A DNA stretch of 64,000 bases, taken from the NCBI RefSeq assembly GCF_000233955.1, contig NZ_JH376592.1, forward strand, positions 124,001-188,000, in the 5' to 3' direction. The notes beneath the pieces were generated by a model. That model saw nothing but the letters and a program-made list of their open reading frames with translations. It was not told where the DNA came from and made no database searches. Position 1 is the stretch's first letter, and each line of letters begins with the position of its first letter. The position numbers and the translations under genes are program-made. The stretch is from Paraprevotella clara YIT 11840 (GTDB lineage Bacteria; Bacteroidota; Bacteroidia; Bacteroidales; Bacteroidaceae). Shown here one piece after another: positions 9,068-17,681 of the stretch.

Positions 9068-10642
9068 TTATTGTTGATAAATTACTTTCTCGCGGTAAAT
9101 CACGTCCACAATGTCTGCAAAACCGGCGTATTGTTCTACCGGAACGGCATCCTGGAAATTGCCTTCATTCGTGAAACCGTCATAAATACGCAATGTACTC
9201 TCACCCGTATCATTTTTCTTGCTGCCTACAATCAGGTCGTAAGAACGGTTGTCTGCATCTTCTTGTTCCCACAGATAGAATTTCAAACAGGTGATTTCTT
9301 CTCCTTCGGACAATTCGAACTGTAATTCTGCCGCCGGAGCCGCATTGGAAAAATTCACGCGATAGACCTTTCTACCCACGGCATAATACATAAATGTCTT
9401 CAGGGAACTGAACGCAAAATGTGTGGCTTGCGCAATGTCCGTACAAGCAGACAAATCCACATAATAAGCTTTCTCATAGGCATAACCGTATTTGGCTTCG
9501 GCAAAAGAGTAAAGCTCATTGAGAATGATACCATACAAGAAACGTTGATCGCCTTTACCCAACACGGCGTATGTCATTCCGTTACCGTCTTGATTACGGT
9601 CGTAACGGGTATTCTCCATACAGATAAAGTCCATTCGGTCTGCTCTTTTCGGCCATGCGAAAAGCTCTTCATTCACCGTAGGGAAACCGTCGGCGGCCAA
9701 TTCATCCATCGGCACGTCTCTCACATTATCCAATCCGATAGACGCAAACTCCGAAGCACAGACCACGAAACGGCGGTTATTCTTGTCCCACATCATAAAA
9801 GCCGGAACAAAAGGAGTCCCTTTGGCATTATAACCGACTGCCGGCTCTACATAAAAACCGTTGGCTCGAACGGAACCGAACAACCCGTCGCCGGACAACG
9901 TATTACAATAATACACACGTCCCGCAATATCGACAAACAACTTGCCCGGCCTGTGAGAAGCCAAGCAACGTACCGTACCGGTATACATTCCGTTACCGAA
10001 CTCATAACCTATCATATAGGAGTCGTTCCACTGAAAATCGTTATTGCTCAAACGCGTAGTCCCGCTACCGGTCACCAAATAGAAAGGCTCTTGCATCCCG
10101 GGATCGCAAAGCAACTGGTAGGGTTGTAGCCAATCCTCCAAATCCGTCCCTTTCAACAAATCGTAATACACATTATCCGTTTCCTTAATGTGCGACACCA
10201 TGTCCAGACGCACACGCCCGTTGTCGGAGCACAATATCAACCACCCCAACGAAAGCGGCGTATCCACGTTCAACGTGGCCGACTTTTGATAATACAGCCC
10301 CGACGCCTTCTCCCTAATGGTCAGTACCAACTGATAGTTGCCCTGTGCAAGAGTCAATTCCACATCCAAATTCAAAGCCGTACCCAACACAACCGGTTCC
10401 TGGCTCCCGGCCTGGTCGTACGCCTTCCATTCATAAGTATAAGCGTCCGGTGCGAACTCTTTTGCTGTCACCTCCGGCTTTATGACGAAAGGTTCACGGG
10501 AAATGGCAGAATAAACATCATCGAACGAAATATTCAAATCGTTCAAATCCTTGTAATCGTAATTCCCCTTATCTTCCGCACAGCTTTGCCATAAGAATGG
10601 CAACAGCAACCATAACAAACGGATATATTTCATTCTTTCCAT
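9068..10642 (-). CDS. PKD-like family surface lipoprotein
   Basis: A 524-residue lipoprotein with signal WLLLPFLWQSC and the acidic export tag AEDKGNYD. The first 130 residues form Ig/PKD-like beta modules (YTYEWKAYD, LTLAQGNYQLVLTIRE). The rest is a beta-propeller-like region rich in Tyr/Gly blades. This corresponds to the 'PKD-like family' lipoproteins found in SusC-SusD-DUF4843 operons, where they sit on the cell surface as extra ligand-binding parts. An alternative ATG three codons in (10633) is equally good. It is 11 nt from the DUF4843 gene and 6 nt from the TlpA-like gene, so all are one transcript. Confidence 0.82.
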   Translation of the reverse strand: MERMKYIRLLWLLLPFLWQSCAEDKGNYDYKDLNDLNISFDDVYSAISREPFVIKPEVTAKEFAPDAYTYEWKAYDQAGSQEPVVLGTALNLDVELTLAQGNYQLVLTIREKASGLYYQKSATLNVDTPLSLGWLILCSDNGRVRLDMVSHIKETDNVYYDLLKGTDLEDWLQPYQLLCDPGMQEPFYLVTGSGTTRLSNNDFQWNDSYMIGYEFGNGMYTGTVRCLASHRPGKLFVDIAGRVYYCNTLSGDGLFGSVRANGFYVEPAVGYNAKGTPFVPAFMMWDKNNRRFVVCASEFASIGLDNVRDVPMDELAADGFPTVNEELFAWPKRADRMDFICMENTRYDRNQDGNGMTYAVLGKGDQRFLYGIILNELYSFAEAKYGYAYEKAYYVDLSACTDIAQATHFAFSSLKTFMYYAVGRKVYRVNFSNAAPAAELQFELSEGEEITCLKFYLWEQEDADNRSYDLIVGSKKNDTGESTLRIYDGFTNEGNFQDAVPVEQYAGFADIVDVIYREKVIYQQ

Positions 10643-10653
10643 ATCATTCCATA

Positions 10654-11472
10654 TTAGTTATCAGAGGTTATAGGAGTAAAATCCAGTAACTGGCGGTCAT
10701 TCCCTTCAGCCGTCGGGTCCACCAATGCGTCTACATCCACCGTTCCTTGTTCGTATCCCAACAATATATACAATTGCATCGTCATGTAGGTATCTATTTC
10801 CCGTTGCATGTACACCCATTTATTGAAAGGAATAGCTCCCTTTACATTATAGTCGGCACGGTCCACCACATCGTCGAACAGTTTCCACATCAGACGTAAC
10901 TTACGTTCTGAAAACTCACCGACATACTCAGGAAGCCATCCGGCCGGAGGAGTAGAATAGAAGTCGGAAAAATCTATCCGGAACTTCAACATCTCTGTGT
11001 AAGGACGTTCCTCGCTTCCCGTAGAATCCTTCTTCAGAAACGTCGTGAAAAACTCGTTAGCCGATAGTTCCAGATAAATGGACTTCAATTCCGTTTTAAT
11101 GGCTTCCGTACGTTTCAAACGAACCACATAGGAAAACATGGAGGTATGAGCCGGTACCACCGCCGGTGTCAGCAACTCATAATCCACTCCCTCCTCGGCA
11201 TTGTCCGACCAGACCTTGAGATTGACCGGACGATCGATGTCAGCCTGCCTTCCGATGGTCTGTATGACTACCGGTACGTCGAGATACATCGTTTCGTCCG
11301 GCTCATAAACGAAAGTCAAAGTCGTCGTATCGACCAACACACTCCCCGAAGTCCGGTTATTAAAGTAAATTCCGTCGGGAGCACTATACAAATCCGGCGT
11401 GCGCTCATCGCATGCACTCCACAAGCAAAGCGCAAGGCACATCGGAAACCATATTTTTAATTTCTTCATCAT
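10654..11472 (-). CDS. DUF4843 family lipoprotein
   Basis: A 272-residue lipoprotein (signal MMKKLKIWFPMCLALCLWSAC, tag DERTPD). The body has the DUF4843 pattern: an early IYFNNR strand, a DVPVVIQTIG strand, Calx-beta-like strands (VDYELL, SYVVRLKRTE) and a helical end with FSDFYSTPPAGW and KLRLMWKLFDDVV. DUF4843 proteins accompany SusC/SusD pairs and are thought to lie at the cell surface; no enzymatic motif is visible. It follows susD by 7 nt. Confidence 0.85.
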   Translation of the reverse strand: MMKKLKIWFPMCLALCLWSACDERTPDLYSAPDGIYFNNRTSGSVLVDTTTLTFVYEPDETMYLDVPVVIQTIGRQADIDRPVNLKVWSDNAEEGVDYELLTPAVVPAHTSMFSYVVRLKRTEAIKTELKSIYLELSANEFFTTFLKKDSTGSEERPYTEMLKFRIDFSDFYSTPPAGWLPEYVGEFSERKLRLMWKLFDDVVDRADYNVKGAIPFNKWVYMQREIDTYMTMQLYILLGYEQGTVDVDALVDPTAEGNDRQLLDFTPITSDN

Positions 11473-11479
11473 AACCTGT

Positions 11480-12979
11480 TTATTGTCTGTTGTCTGATTC
11501 CGTATCCGGTAAAGGAACTACAAAAAATTTCTCCGAAGCCGGGATGAATTCCGTAATAGGATCAAAAGTAATCAATACCGGTAAATAGTTCCGCTTATGA
11601 TAGAAAAAGATTTGTCCCTCTCCGTACAGCTCTCTCACGACCTCATATCCCAAGAAACGCGGAGCATATTTAGATTCATCCATTTTCTCTACTCCACGGT
11701 GTTCTCTCAACTTATTCACCCAACTGCCCATAAGAGGACGTTCGCTCACTTCGTCATAAAGGTCTGCAATAATCAGATACATTTCTCCCAACCGTATCAT
11801 CGGAACGATGGTGTTCTCTATCTTCCCCACGTCGGTAATGTCTGCATACTTATAAAAATAGTAATCATTTCCGCTCTTTTTCCAGTTGGCAATGTAACGA
11901 TAGTCGTCAGTAGACCCGCCGTAGTCCGCTCCGCCGCCGAAATAAGGCATCTCCAAAAGAGCCGGATCCATCCTGAGCACCGGCTTCGGGCTGTGGTCCG
12001 GATCGTTGTTGTTCTTGAACATCAGATTACGGTTCACATTCGTCAGACCGAAAATCACTTCCGTAGCAAAAATGCGGTCCACATTCTCCGGTGTTCCCAA
12101 CACGTTTGCTTTATTCACAAACGGAAAATGCTGCGGAGCAATATTAATAATCCCTTCGGCATAGCTTTTAGCCTTGGCTTTATAGTCTGCCTGATGCTCA
12201 TCCTTGTAACTGGATATATAGTGATATGCCCGTGCCAACAACGCCTGTACGGCATAATAATTAAGCCTCAACGTGCGGTACTCCAAGAAATTGCTGCCCC
12301 CCGTCGTCGCATGATTGACCAAATGGTCCGTCGTCGTGATAATAGGATCACCGGCCAACAGCCTTTCCGCTTCAGACAAGTCCTCTATGACATGACGCAT
12401 CACTTCATTCCCCGGTAACAGTTCCTGCACCTGCAAGGTAGTGGACGTCTGATAGGGAATACTGGCCTTCGTCGGATTCAGCTTATATACGGGACCGAAC
12501 AGACGGAACATGTCGAAATGCAGCAAAGCCCTTAACGCCAGCGCTTCTCCCCGAATCAAATTATAATTGTTACCCGTAAAGACCGACTTACGACTCTCCA
12601 TCTGTTCCAATATCGTATTGCAGTTACGAATCAATGCATACGCTTTGTCCCACGTATTGTCGAGTCTCGTACGCCAATACTCGGTAGTGAAGTTCCGGTT
12701 GTTCAAATCAATATAATCTCCCCAAGTCAACGGGTCGGTACCGATCAGATAAGACCCTCCCATAATCTCCACCATTTCCACAGTAAGCGTCTGGCCGTAC
12801 AGCTCGTCTTTATTCAAATCAATATACACTCCGTTAAGCAATTTCTTGAAACCTTCTTCGGTGCTCAACAAATCACCTTCGGCCATGGTGTCGTAGGGCT
12901 TCACTTCAAGCCAGTCACTACATCCGGCCGTGAAAAACAGGCCGAAAAAAGACAATATGATATATTTTAGGATTTTCAT
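11480..12979 (-). CDS. SusD/RagB family nutrient-binding lipoprotein
   Basis: A 499-residue protein. The ATG at 12979 begins the lipoprotein signal MKILKYIILSFFGLFFTAGC, followed by SDWLEVKP, the usual SusD start after the acylated cysteine. The family hallmarks are an early LLSTEEGFKKLLNGVY segment, TPR-like helices (LIRGEALALRALLHFDMFRLFGP) and a conserved C-terminal RLGEMYLIIAD helix. SusD is the surface lid that binds ligand and closes over the SusC barrel. It sits 13 nt after susC. The ligand cannot be told from sequence; operons of this gene order often lack glycosidases and at least one structurally studied example bound peptides. Confidence 0.95.
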   Translation of the reverse strand: MKILKYIILSFFGLFFTAGCSDWLEVKPYDTMAEGDLLSTEEGFKKLLNGVYIDLNKDELYGQTLTVEMVEIMGGSYLIGTDPLTWGDYIDLNNRNFTTEYWRTRLDNTWDKAYALIRNCNTILEQMESRKSVFTGNNYNLIRGEALALRALLHFDMFRLFGPVYKLNPTKASIPYQTSTTLQVQELLPGNEVMRHVIEDLSEAERLLAGDPIITTTDHLVNHATTGGSNFLEYRTLRLNYYAVQALLARAYHYISSYKDEHQADYKAKAKSYAEGIINIAPQHFPFVNKANVLGTPENVDRIFATEVIFGLTNVNRNLMFKNNNDPDHSPKPVLRMDPALLEMPYFGGGADYGGSTDDYRYIANWKKSGNDYYFYKYADITDVGKIENTIVPMIRLGEMYLIIADLYDEVSERPLMGSWVNKLREHRGVEKMDESKYAPRFLGYEVVRELYGEGQIFFYHKRNYLPVLITFDPITEFIPASEKFFVVPLPDTESDNRQ

Positions 12980-12992
12980 AATTTCTATAGCT

Positions 12993-15900
12993 TTAGAATA
13001 CGGCTGAAACAGAGAATGACACAGTTCGCGCAAAAGGATAATCAATACCCCGTTCCGCTTTTACGGTAGACACCCGGAAGATGTCGTTCATGTTGGCCTG
13101 AAGGGTCAACGACGACAGACCGACCTTTTTAATGAAAGGTTGCGTGAATTCATATCCTACATTAAAGGACTCTCCGGCAAACGTATTCTCATCCATCACG
13201 AAGCGAGAAGATTTATCCGTTTTCTGTACTAAAGAGATACCCTTAAACTGTGCTTCCTGGCCGGGTACGGACCAACGGTCATACAACGCACGCCGGTCCT
13301 GGTTGTAGTTTATGTCACTCAAGTCGATATTCTCCACCTTATTATATAAGTCTGAATTGAATATCTGCCCCCCGAGTTGGTAACGGAAATAAGCTCCGAA
13401 CGAAAAGCCCTTGTAATAAAAGGTCGTTCCCAAAACCCCTTCCAATTTGGGCTGCGTGTCACCGACGACGACTTCGTCATTCACATCATAATCGAACGAA
13501 TAACTACCGTCTTTCTTAATAAAAAGCTCTTTACCCGTAGCCGGGTCAATACCTGCCGAACGGACAGCCCAAATAGCCGTCGGGCTTCCTCCATCGTAAT
13601 AACGCGTCGTCCCCGTCACCGAAGCCTGTCCGGCTTTGTTCAAGGCACTCAAAGAATTACCGATATGAGCGTACTTCGATTTATACGTCCGTGCATTCAA
13701 GCTGACGGTCCATTGTATCCCCTTTTCTAAATTATGAATAGGAGACACACGCAACGTAGCCTCCAGTCCATTCGTATTTTGCTGGCCGGCATTCATCGCT
13801 ACGCTCTTTACGCCTACCGAACCCGGTGTCGTAATGACAGCCAACAGCGGGTCTGTGATTTTGCGGAAGACATCCACCGTTACATTCAAACGATTGTCGA
13901 ACATGGCTATATCCGTCCCTACCGTATAATTCAAAGTGTTCTGCCACTGAAGGTCGGGATTTCCCAAAGCCGATATCAAAACACCCGCACCGAATACATT
14001 GGTCATCCATCCATTGAATTGATAAGTCGTGAAAGCCTGATAAGCGGAAAAGTTCTGATTACCGGGATTGCCGACAGACGCACGCAACTTGAGCAGTTGA
14101 AACAGGTCCGTGCCGCCCATGAACTTTTCCTTGTGAATATTCCAACCTATACCCACCGACCACGTATCGCGAAAACGGTGGCTCGACCCGAACATGGAAG
14201 CTCCGTCGCGCCGATAGTTTACGTCAAGCAAATAACGGTTGTCATACGCGTATCCACCATTCAAATAGAAACTGGCCGCACGCGTGGTGCTTTCGGAATA
14301 TGACGGTTTTCCACCATCCGGATAACCATTGGCAAAAGAAGGTGCACCGAACTGATCTTCGGTGAAGCCTATTGCTTTATAACCGTTACGGGTAGACTCC
14401 GTATTGGAAAAATTAAACCCGCCGACAAGATTGAGCATGTGAACTTCCCGGAACAGCTTGCCGTAAGTCACGGACAGGTCCCCTTCATACTTCGTAACAG
14501 CAGTAGTGGAATGTTCGTATGAGCCTTTCTCCGTATCGCTCATACTGTCGAAATCCGTATGCAACGGAGACAAACGCGTTTCGGCTGTGGCCGTAGTTTT
14601 CGTCACTCCGAACTTGGCACGGGCACGCAAATCCGTCGTGGCAAACCATTCCGCAATAAAGTTATTCGTAAAGCCAAATTCATCCCCACGATCATAATTG
14701 TTCAGACGGGCATTCCAGAGCGGATTCGGAACAGGAGCCTCGTCGTCATTCTCCGGAACATACAAATACTTGTCTACTCCGCCATCGGCATTGTACTTGC
14801 GGTAATAGGGATTAGCCAAAGCATATTCGGAGAACGAGACCACTGGGTCGGACGTTTCCAGATAATCAATCGTCAGTTTGTTACTGAACTGGAACTTCCC
14901 GGTACGATAAATCAAATCCAGATTACCGGATAGGGTCTGGCGGCTCGACTCCTTCATCACGCCTTCCGTATTCCCGTAAGTCAGCCCTAAGCCATACCTG
15001 ATTTTCTCTTCTCCGCCCTCGGCATAAACGTTATGTTTTTGCACGAAACCGGTACGCAACGGCTCACTCAACCAATAAGTATCCACTCCACGTGCCACTT
15101 CTTTCAAACGTTCGTTCCTCAGGTTGTCCAACCTCAGTTGGTTTAACGGGTCGTTCGTCAAATCAGTATATAACCCGGCCAATTCTTCGAACTTTATCTT
15201 TTCGCTGGCATTCATCAGGTTATAATCCGTCAAGTCGGCCATCGTCAGAGAAAAGTCGCCTTTATAACTCAAGCGCAACCGTCCCTTCTCCGGCTTCACC
15301 GTCTCGATGACCACAACACCATTGGCCGCTTTCGAACCGTAAATAGCCGTAGAAGCCGCATCCTTCAATATCGTAACGGAAGCCACACGGTTCATGTTCA
15401 AATCCGAGACCGTCTGCAAATCGGTTTCAAATCCGTCCAATATGAACAAAGGCTGATTCGGATCCGTACCATACTCCTCTTTCAACCCCATAATACTGCT
15501 CTTACCACGGATTTCGATGTCCGGCATGCGGTTGGGGTCTGAACCAAACTGGATGTTATCCGCGATTTTGAAAGAAGGGTCAAGGGTTTTCAAACTCTGC
15601 AAGACATTCTGTACCCCGATTTTTTTCAATTCCGGCCCCTCGAAAGTGGCAGCCGATCCCGTAAAGCTTTCCTTCTTACGCTGGTATATTCCCGTCACCA
15701 CCACTTCGTTCATGGCTTTCGAAGCCGGAGCCATCACTACCTTCTTAAAACTTTCCGTATGGGATGCGTCCAATTCCCGCTCTAACCTTTCGTAGCCGAT
15801 ATAAGTAAAAACCACTTTATAACGTCCTTTGGGCAAAGTTAATGAATAAGCACCGTCTATATCCGTCACCGTAATCACGTCCGTACCCAATACGCGAATG

Positions 15901-16127
15901 GAAACTCCAATCATGGTCTCTCCGGTCTCCTTATCCACCACAACGCCTTTTACCGTCATTTTTTCCGTACTTCCGACTGTTTCGGTACGGACCGCCCCTC
16001 CGACACCCGTACCGTTCTGTGCATGAAGCGCAGTGACCGATGAGAGCACCATCGCAAGAACGAAAAGGGCAAGCCCAGCACCGTAAGCCTTCAAACGGAA
16101 AAATACGATTCTCAAGTTTATTTTCAT
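12993..16127 (-). CDS. SusC/RagA family TonB-dependent outer-membrane transporter
   Basis: A 1044-residue protein starting at the ATG at 16127 (MKINLRIVFFRLKAYG..., signal ending ALHAQ). Residues of about 45-135 form the carboxypeptidase-regulatory-like domain (KMTVKGVVVDKETGETMIG). Residues of about 140-275 are the plug, with EVVVTG, NVLQSLKTLDPSF, the SusC signature MPDIEIRGKSS and SVTILKDAASTAIYGS. The rest is a 22-strand beta-barrel ending in an aromatic residue (SFSVSAVF). No STN sensor domain is present, so anti-sigma signalling is unlikely, and no ECF sigma pair is nearby. It is the first gene of the five-gene operon. A terminator-like hairpin lies in its leader. Confidence 0.96.
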   Translation of the reverse strand: MKINLRIVFFRLKAYGAGLALFVLAMVLSSVTALHAQNGTGVGGAVRTETVGSTEKMTVKGVVVDKETGETMIGVSIRVLGTDVITVTDIDGAYSLTLPKGRYKVVFTYIGYERLERELDASHTESFKKVVMAPASKAMNEVVVTGIYQRKKESFTGSAATFEGPELKKIGVQNVLQSLKTLDPSFKIADNIQFGSDPNRMPDIEIRGKSSIMGLKEEYGTDPNQPLFILDGFETDLQTVSDLNMNRVASVTILKDAASTAIYGSKAANGVVVIETVKPEKGRLRLSYKGDFSLTMADLTDYNLMNASEKIKFEELAGLYTDLTNDPLNQLRLDNLRNERLKEVARGVDTYWLSEPLRTGFVQKHNVYAEGGEEKIRYGLGLTYGNTEGVMKESSRQTLSGNLDLIYRTGKFQFSNKLTIDYLETSDPVVSFSEYALANPYYRKYNADGGVDKYLYVPENDDEAPVPNPLWNARLNNYDRGDEFGFTNNFIAEWFATTDLRARAKFGVTKTTATAETRLSPLHTDFDSMSDTEKGSYEHSTTAVTKYEGDLSVTYGKLFREVHMLNLVGGFNFSNTESTRNGYKAIGFTEDQFGAPSFANGYPDGGKPSYSESTTRAASFYLNGGYAYDNRYLLDVNYRRDGASMFGSSHRFRDTWSVGIGWNIHKEKFMGGTDLFQLLKLRASVGNPGNQNFSAYQAFTTYQFNGWMTNVFGAGVLISALGNPDLQWQNTLNYTVGTDIAMFDNRLNVTVDVFRKITDPLLAVITTPGSVGVKSVAMNAGQQNTNGLEATLRVSPIHNLEKGIQWTVSLNARTYKSKYAHIGNSLSALNKAGQASVTGTTRYYDGGSPTAIWAVRSAGIDPATGKELFIKKDGSYSFDYDVNDEVVVGDTQPKLEGVLGTTFYYKGFSFGAYFRYQLGGQIFNSDLYNKVENIDLSDINYNQDRRALYDRWSVPGQEAQFKGISLVQKTDKSSRFVMDENTFAGESFNVGYEFTQPFIKKVGLSSLTLQANMNDIFRVSTVKAERGIDYPFARTVSFSVSAVF

Positions 16128-16144
16128 ACTTCTTTCGTTATATA

Positions 16145-16172
16145 TAAAAAAGCAGGACATTACTACTCCTGC
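16145..16172 (-). terminator. Terminator-like hairpin in the susC leader (possible attenuator)
   Basis: On the minus strand GCAGGA, a 9-nt loop, TCCTGC and then six T residues, ending 18 nt before the susC ATG. The upstream gene already has its own terminator at 16220-16265. No consensus promoter fits between this hairpin and the ATG, so susC transcripts may have to read through it. Confidence 0.5.
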
Positions 16173-16219
16173 CAACCATTTTATATTCCCTTTCTCCAAC
16201 ACTCTGGAAAAAGAAAAAT

Positions 16220-16265
16220 AAAACGAAGAGAAAGAAGTCTCACAAGACTCGGTTCCCTTCGTTTT
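16220..16265 (-). terminator. Intrinsic terminator after the exported CTD protein
   Basis: An outer stem AAAACGAAG / CTTCGTTTT with an inner GTCTTGTGAGAC hairpin, continuing into ATTTTTCTTTTT on the minus strand. It begins 18 nt past the stop codon at 16283. Confidence 0.85.
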
Positions 16266-16282
16266 ACATGTATATCTTCAGG

Positions 16283-17470
16283 TTATTTCACTACAACTTT
16301 CGCTGTCTGATTGCCAAATTTCACCAGATACAGACCAGACTTCAGGCCGTTAAATGCTGCTGTAGCTCCGTGCGCAGATGCCACCAGCATACCCTGTGCG
16401 TCAAACACACAGATTTCGGCATCTTCCAACCCATCCACGCGAATCGAACCGTCTGAACTATAAATTTTGACATCCTTGATACAACGGCTGCTAATGCTAC
16501 TTCCTGCCTTCACAGCCTCACCGCCAACGACAGACATTTGCAATGGCATTTCCATTACCTCATCGAATCCGTTGTCTAATACCAAATAGCCCGGAGTCAC
16601 CAACTTGTCTTTTTCCACAAAAAAGAACGGAGCTTCGTTGGGATTATACCCACCTTCCTCAGTTGGTTGCTGCCCGAAGCACATGCCATTGGCCAGTTTC
16701 ATATCATGCGGCAATACCAATATGCCACCATCGGCATAGAACTCAGCGGTCACATCCGTGTTTTCCACCCCGAACCAATTCCCTAAGCTCACACCGGAAG
16801 AAATCGTTTCTGAGGTATTTCCCATAATTTTCAGCTTAAAATTTTCAGACGCATCAGCCAACAAATTATTATCGACTCTCGTCGACGCGAAATCGTACTC
16901 CCCAATCACATCACTAAGATTATAGGAGGCTTCCTCCTTGGTCATGGTATATGCAGAAGCGTAAGAAAGCATCCCCATAATACCGTTCTCCATATCCATA
17001 ATGGTGACATCTTCCAATGCATTCTGCGCCGTAATCTGTATTTTGCCGTCTTTCTCCGTCACCTGATAATTAAAGACAACAGTCCCTCCTGTAGATGCCG
17101 CATCCGCTACAACCATTAAATTCATTCCCATTATAAACACTGCGGTTGGCGTTTCTCCCTTCAACGTTCCATCTTCCTGATTATAGGTCAACGTCACACC
17201 ACCGCCATAACCGAAGAAACCGAGCACCTTCACTTCATTCTCTGATTCGCCCGGCAACACGGCCATATTATAATCCGTTGTAGCAGGAACCGGAGCCTCG
17301 CCCGCCGCTCCAGAAACCATGTCAACATAAGAGCATTCTCCACTAAATTTATAGCGGCCATACAAATCCTTAACCGAAGGGAAACCGGCTGCCGAAACCA
17401 TTTCCACACCCAATGAAATAGCAAACAAGGCAATCAAAACTGCCTTAAAAATAGAAGTAGACTTTCTCAT
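16283..17470 (-). CDS. Exported protein with type IX-like C-terminal sorting domain
   Basis: A 395-residue product from the ATG at 17470; the 36 codons open upstream do not resemble a signal. MRKSTSIFKAVLIALFAISLGVEMVSA is a signal peptidase I substrate. Residues of about 30-320 are beta-rich with two similar halves beginning LYGRYKFSG and VIGEYDFAS, suggesting an internal duplication. The last 70 residues (SSDGSIRVDG, DAQGMLVAS, LKSGLYLVKFGNQTAKVVVK) match the type A sorting-domain pattern of T9SS cargo, a fold also common in Bacteroides lacking full T9SS. The function of the body is unknown. A -7 box TATTTTTG (complement at 17499-17506) lies upstream. It is divergent from topB. Confidence 0.8.
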   Translation of the reverse strand: MRKSTSIFKAVLIALFAISLGVEMVSAAGFPSVKDLYGRYKFSGECSYVDMVSGAAGEAPVPATTDYNMAVLPGESENEVKVLGFFGYGGGVTLTYNQEDGTLKGETPTAVFIMGMNLMVVADAASTGGTVVFNYQVTEKDGKIQITAQNALEDVTIMDMENGIMGMLSYASAYTMTKEEASYNLSDVIGEYDFASTRVDNNLLADASENFKLKIMGNTSETISSGVSLGNWFGVENTDVTAEFYADGGILVLPHDMKLANGMCFGQQPTEEGGYNPNEAPFFFVEKDKLVTPGYLVLDNGFDEVMEMPLQMSVVGGEAVKAGSSISSRCIKDVKIYSSDGSIRVDGLEDAEICVFDAQGMLVASAHGATAAFNGLKSGLYLVKFGNQTAKVVVK

Positions 17471-17646
17471 AGACACACTTTTTTGTATTAAAACAATGCA
17501 AAAATAATAAAAAAGAAAGAAAAGAAGAGGCTTCGGGCGTTTTTTAACTATAAAACAACCGCAAAAATACAATCCCAATCCCCAGACATCCTTGTATCCA
17601 CTTGCAAATCGAAAGGCTTTCCCTGCATTTTTCCGGCAAAAAACAC

Positions 17647-17654
17647 TATCTTTG
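17647..17654 (+). promoter_or_regulatory. -7 promoter element of topB
   Basis: TATCTTTG, a perfect TAnnTTTG, 28 bp before the topB ATG. No clear TTTG is found 19-21 bp upstream of it. Confidence 0.65.
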
Positions 17655-17681
17655 TCCCGCTATAATGAAGAAGAGAAACGC

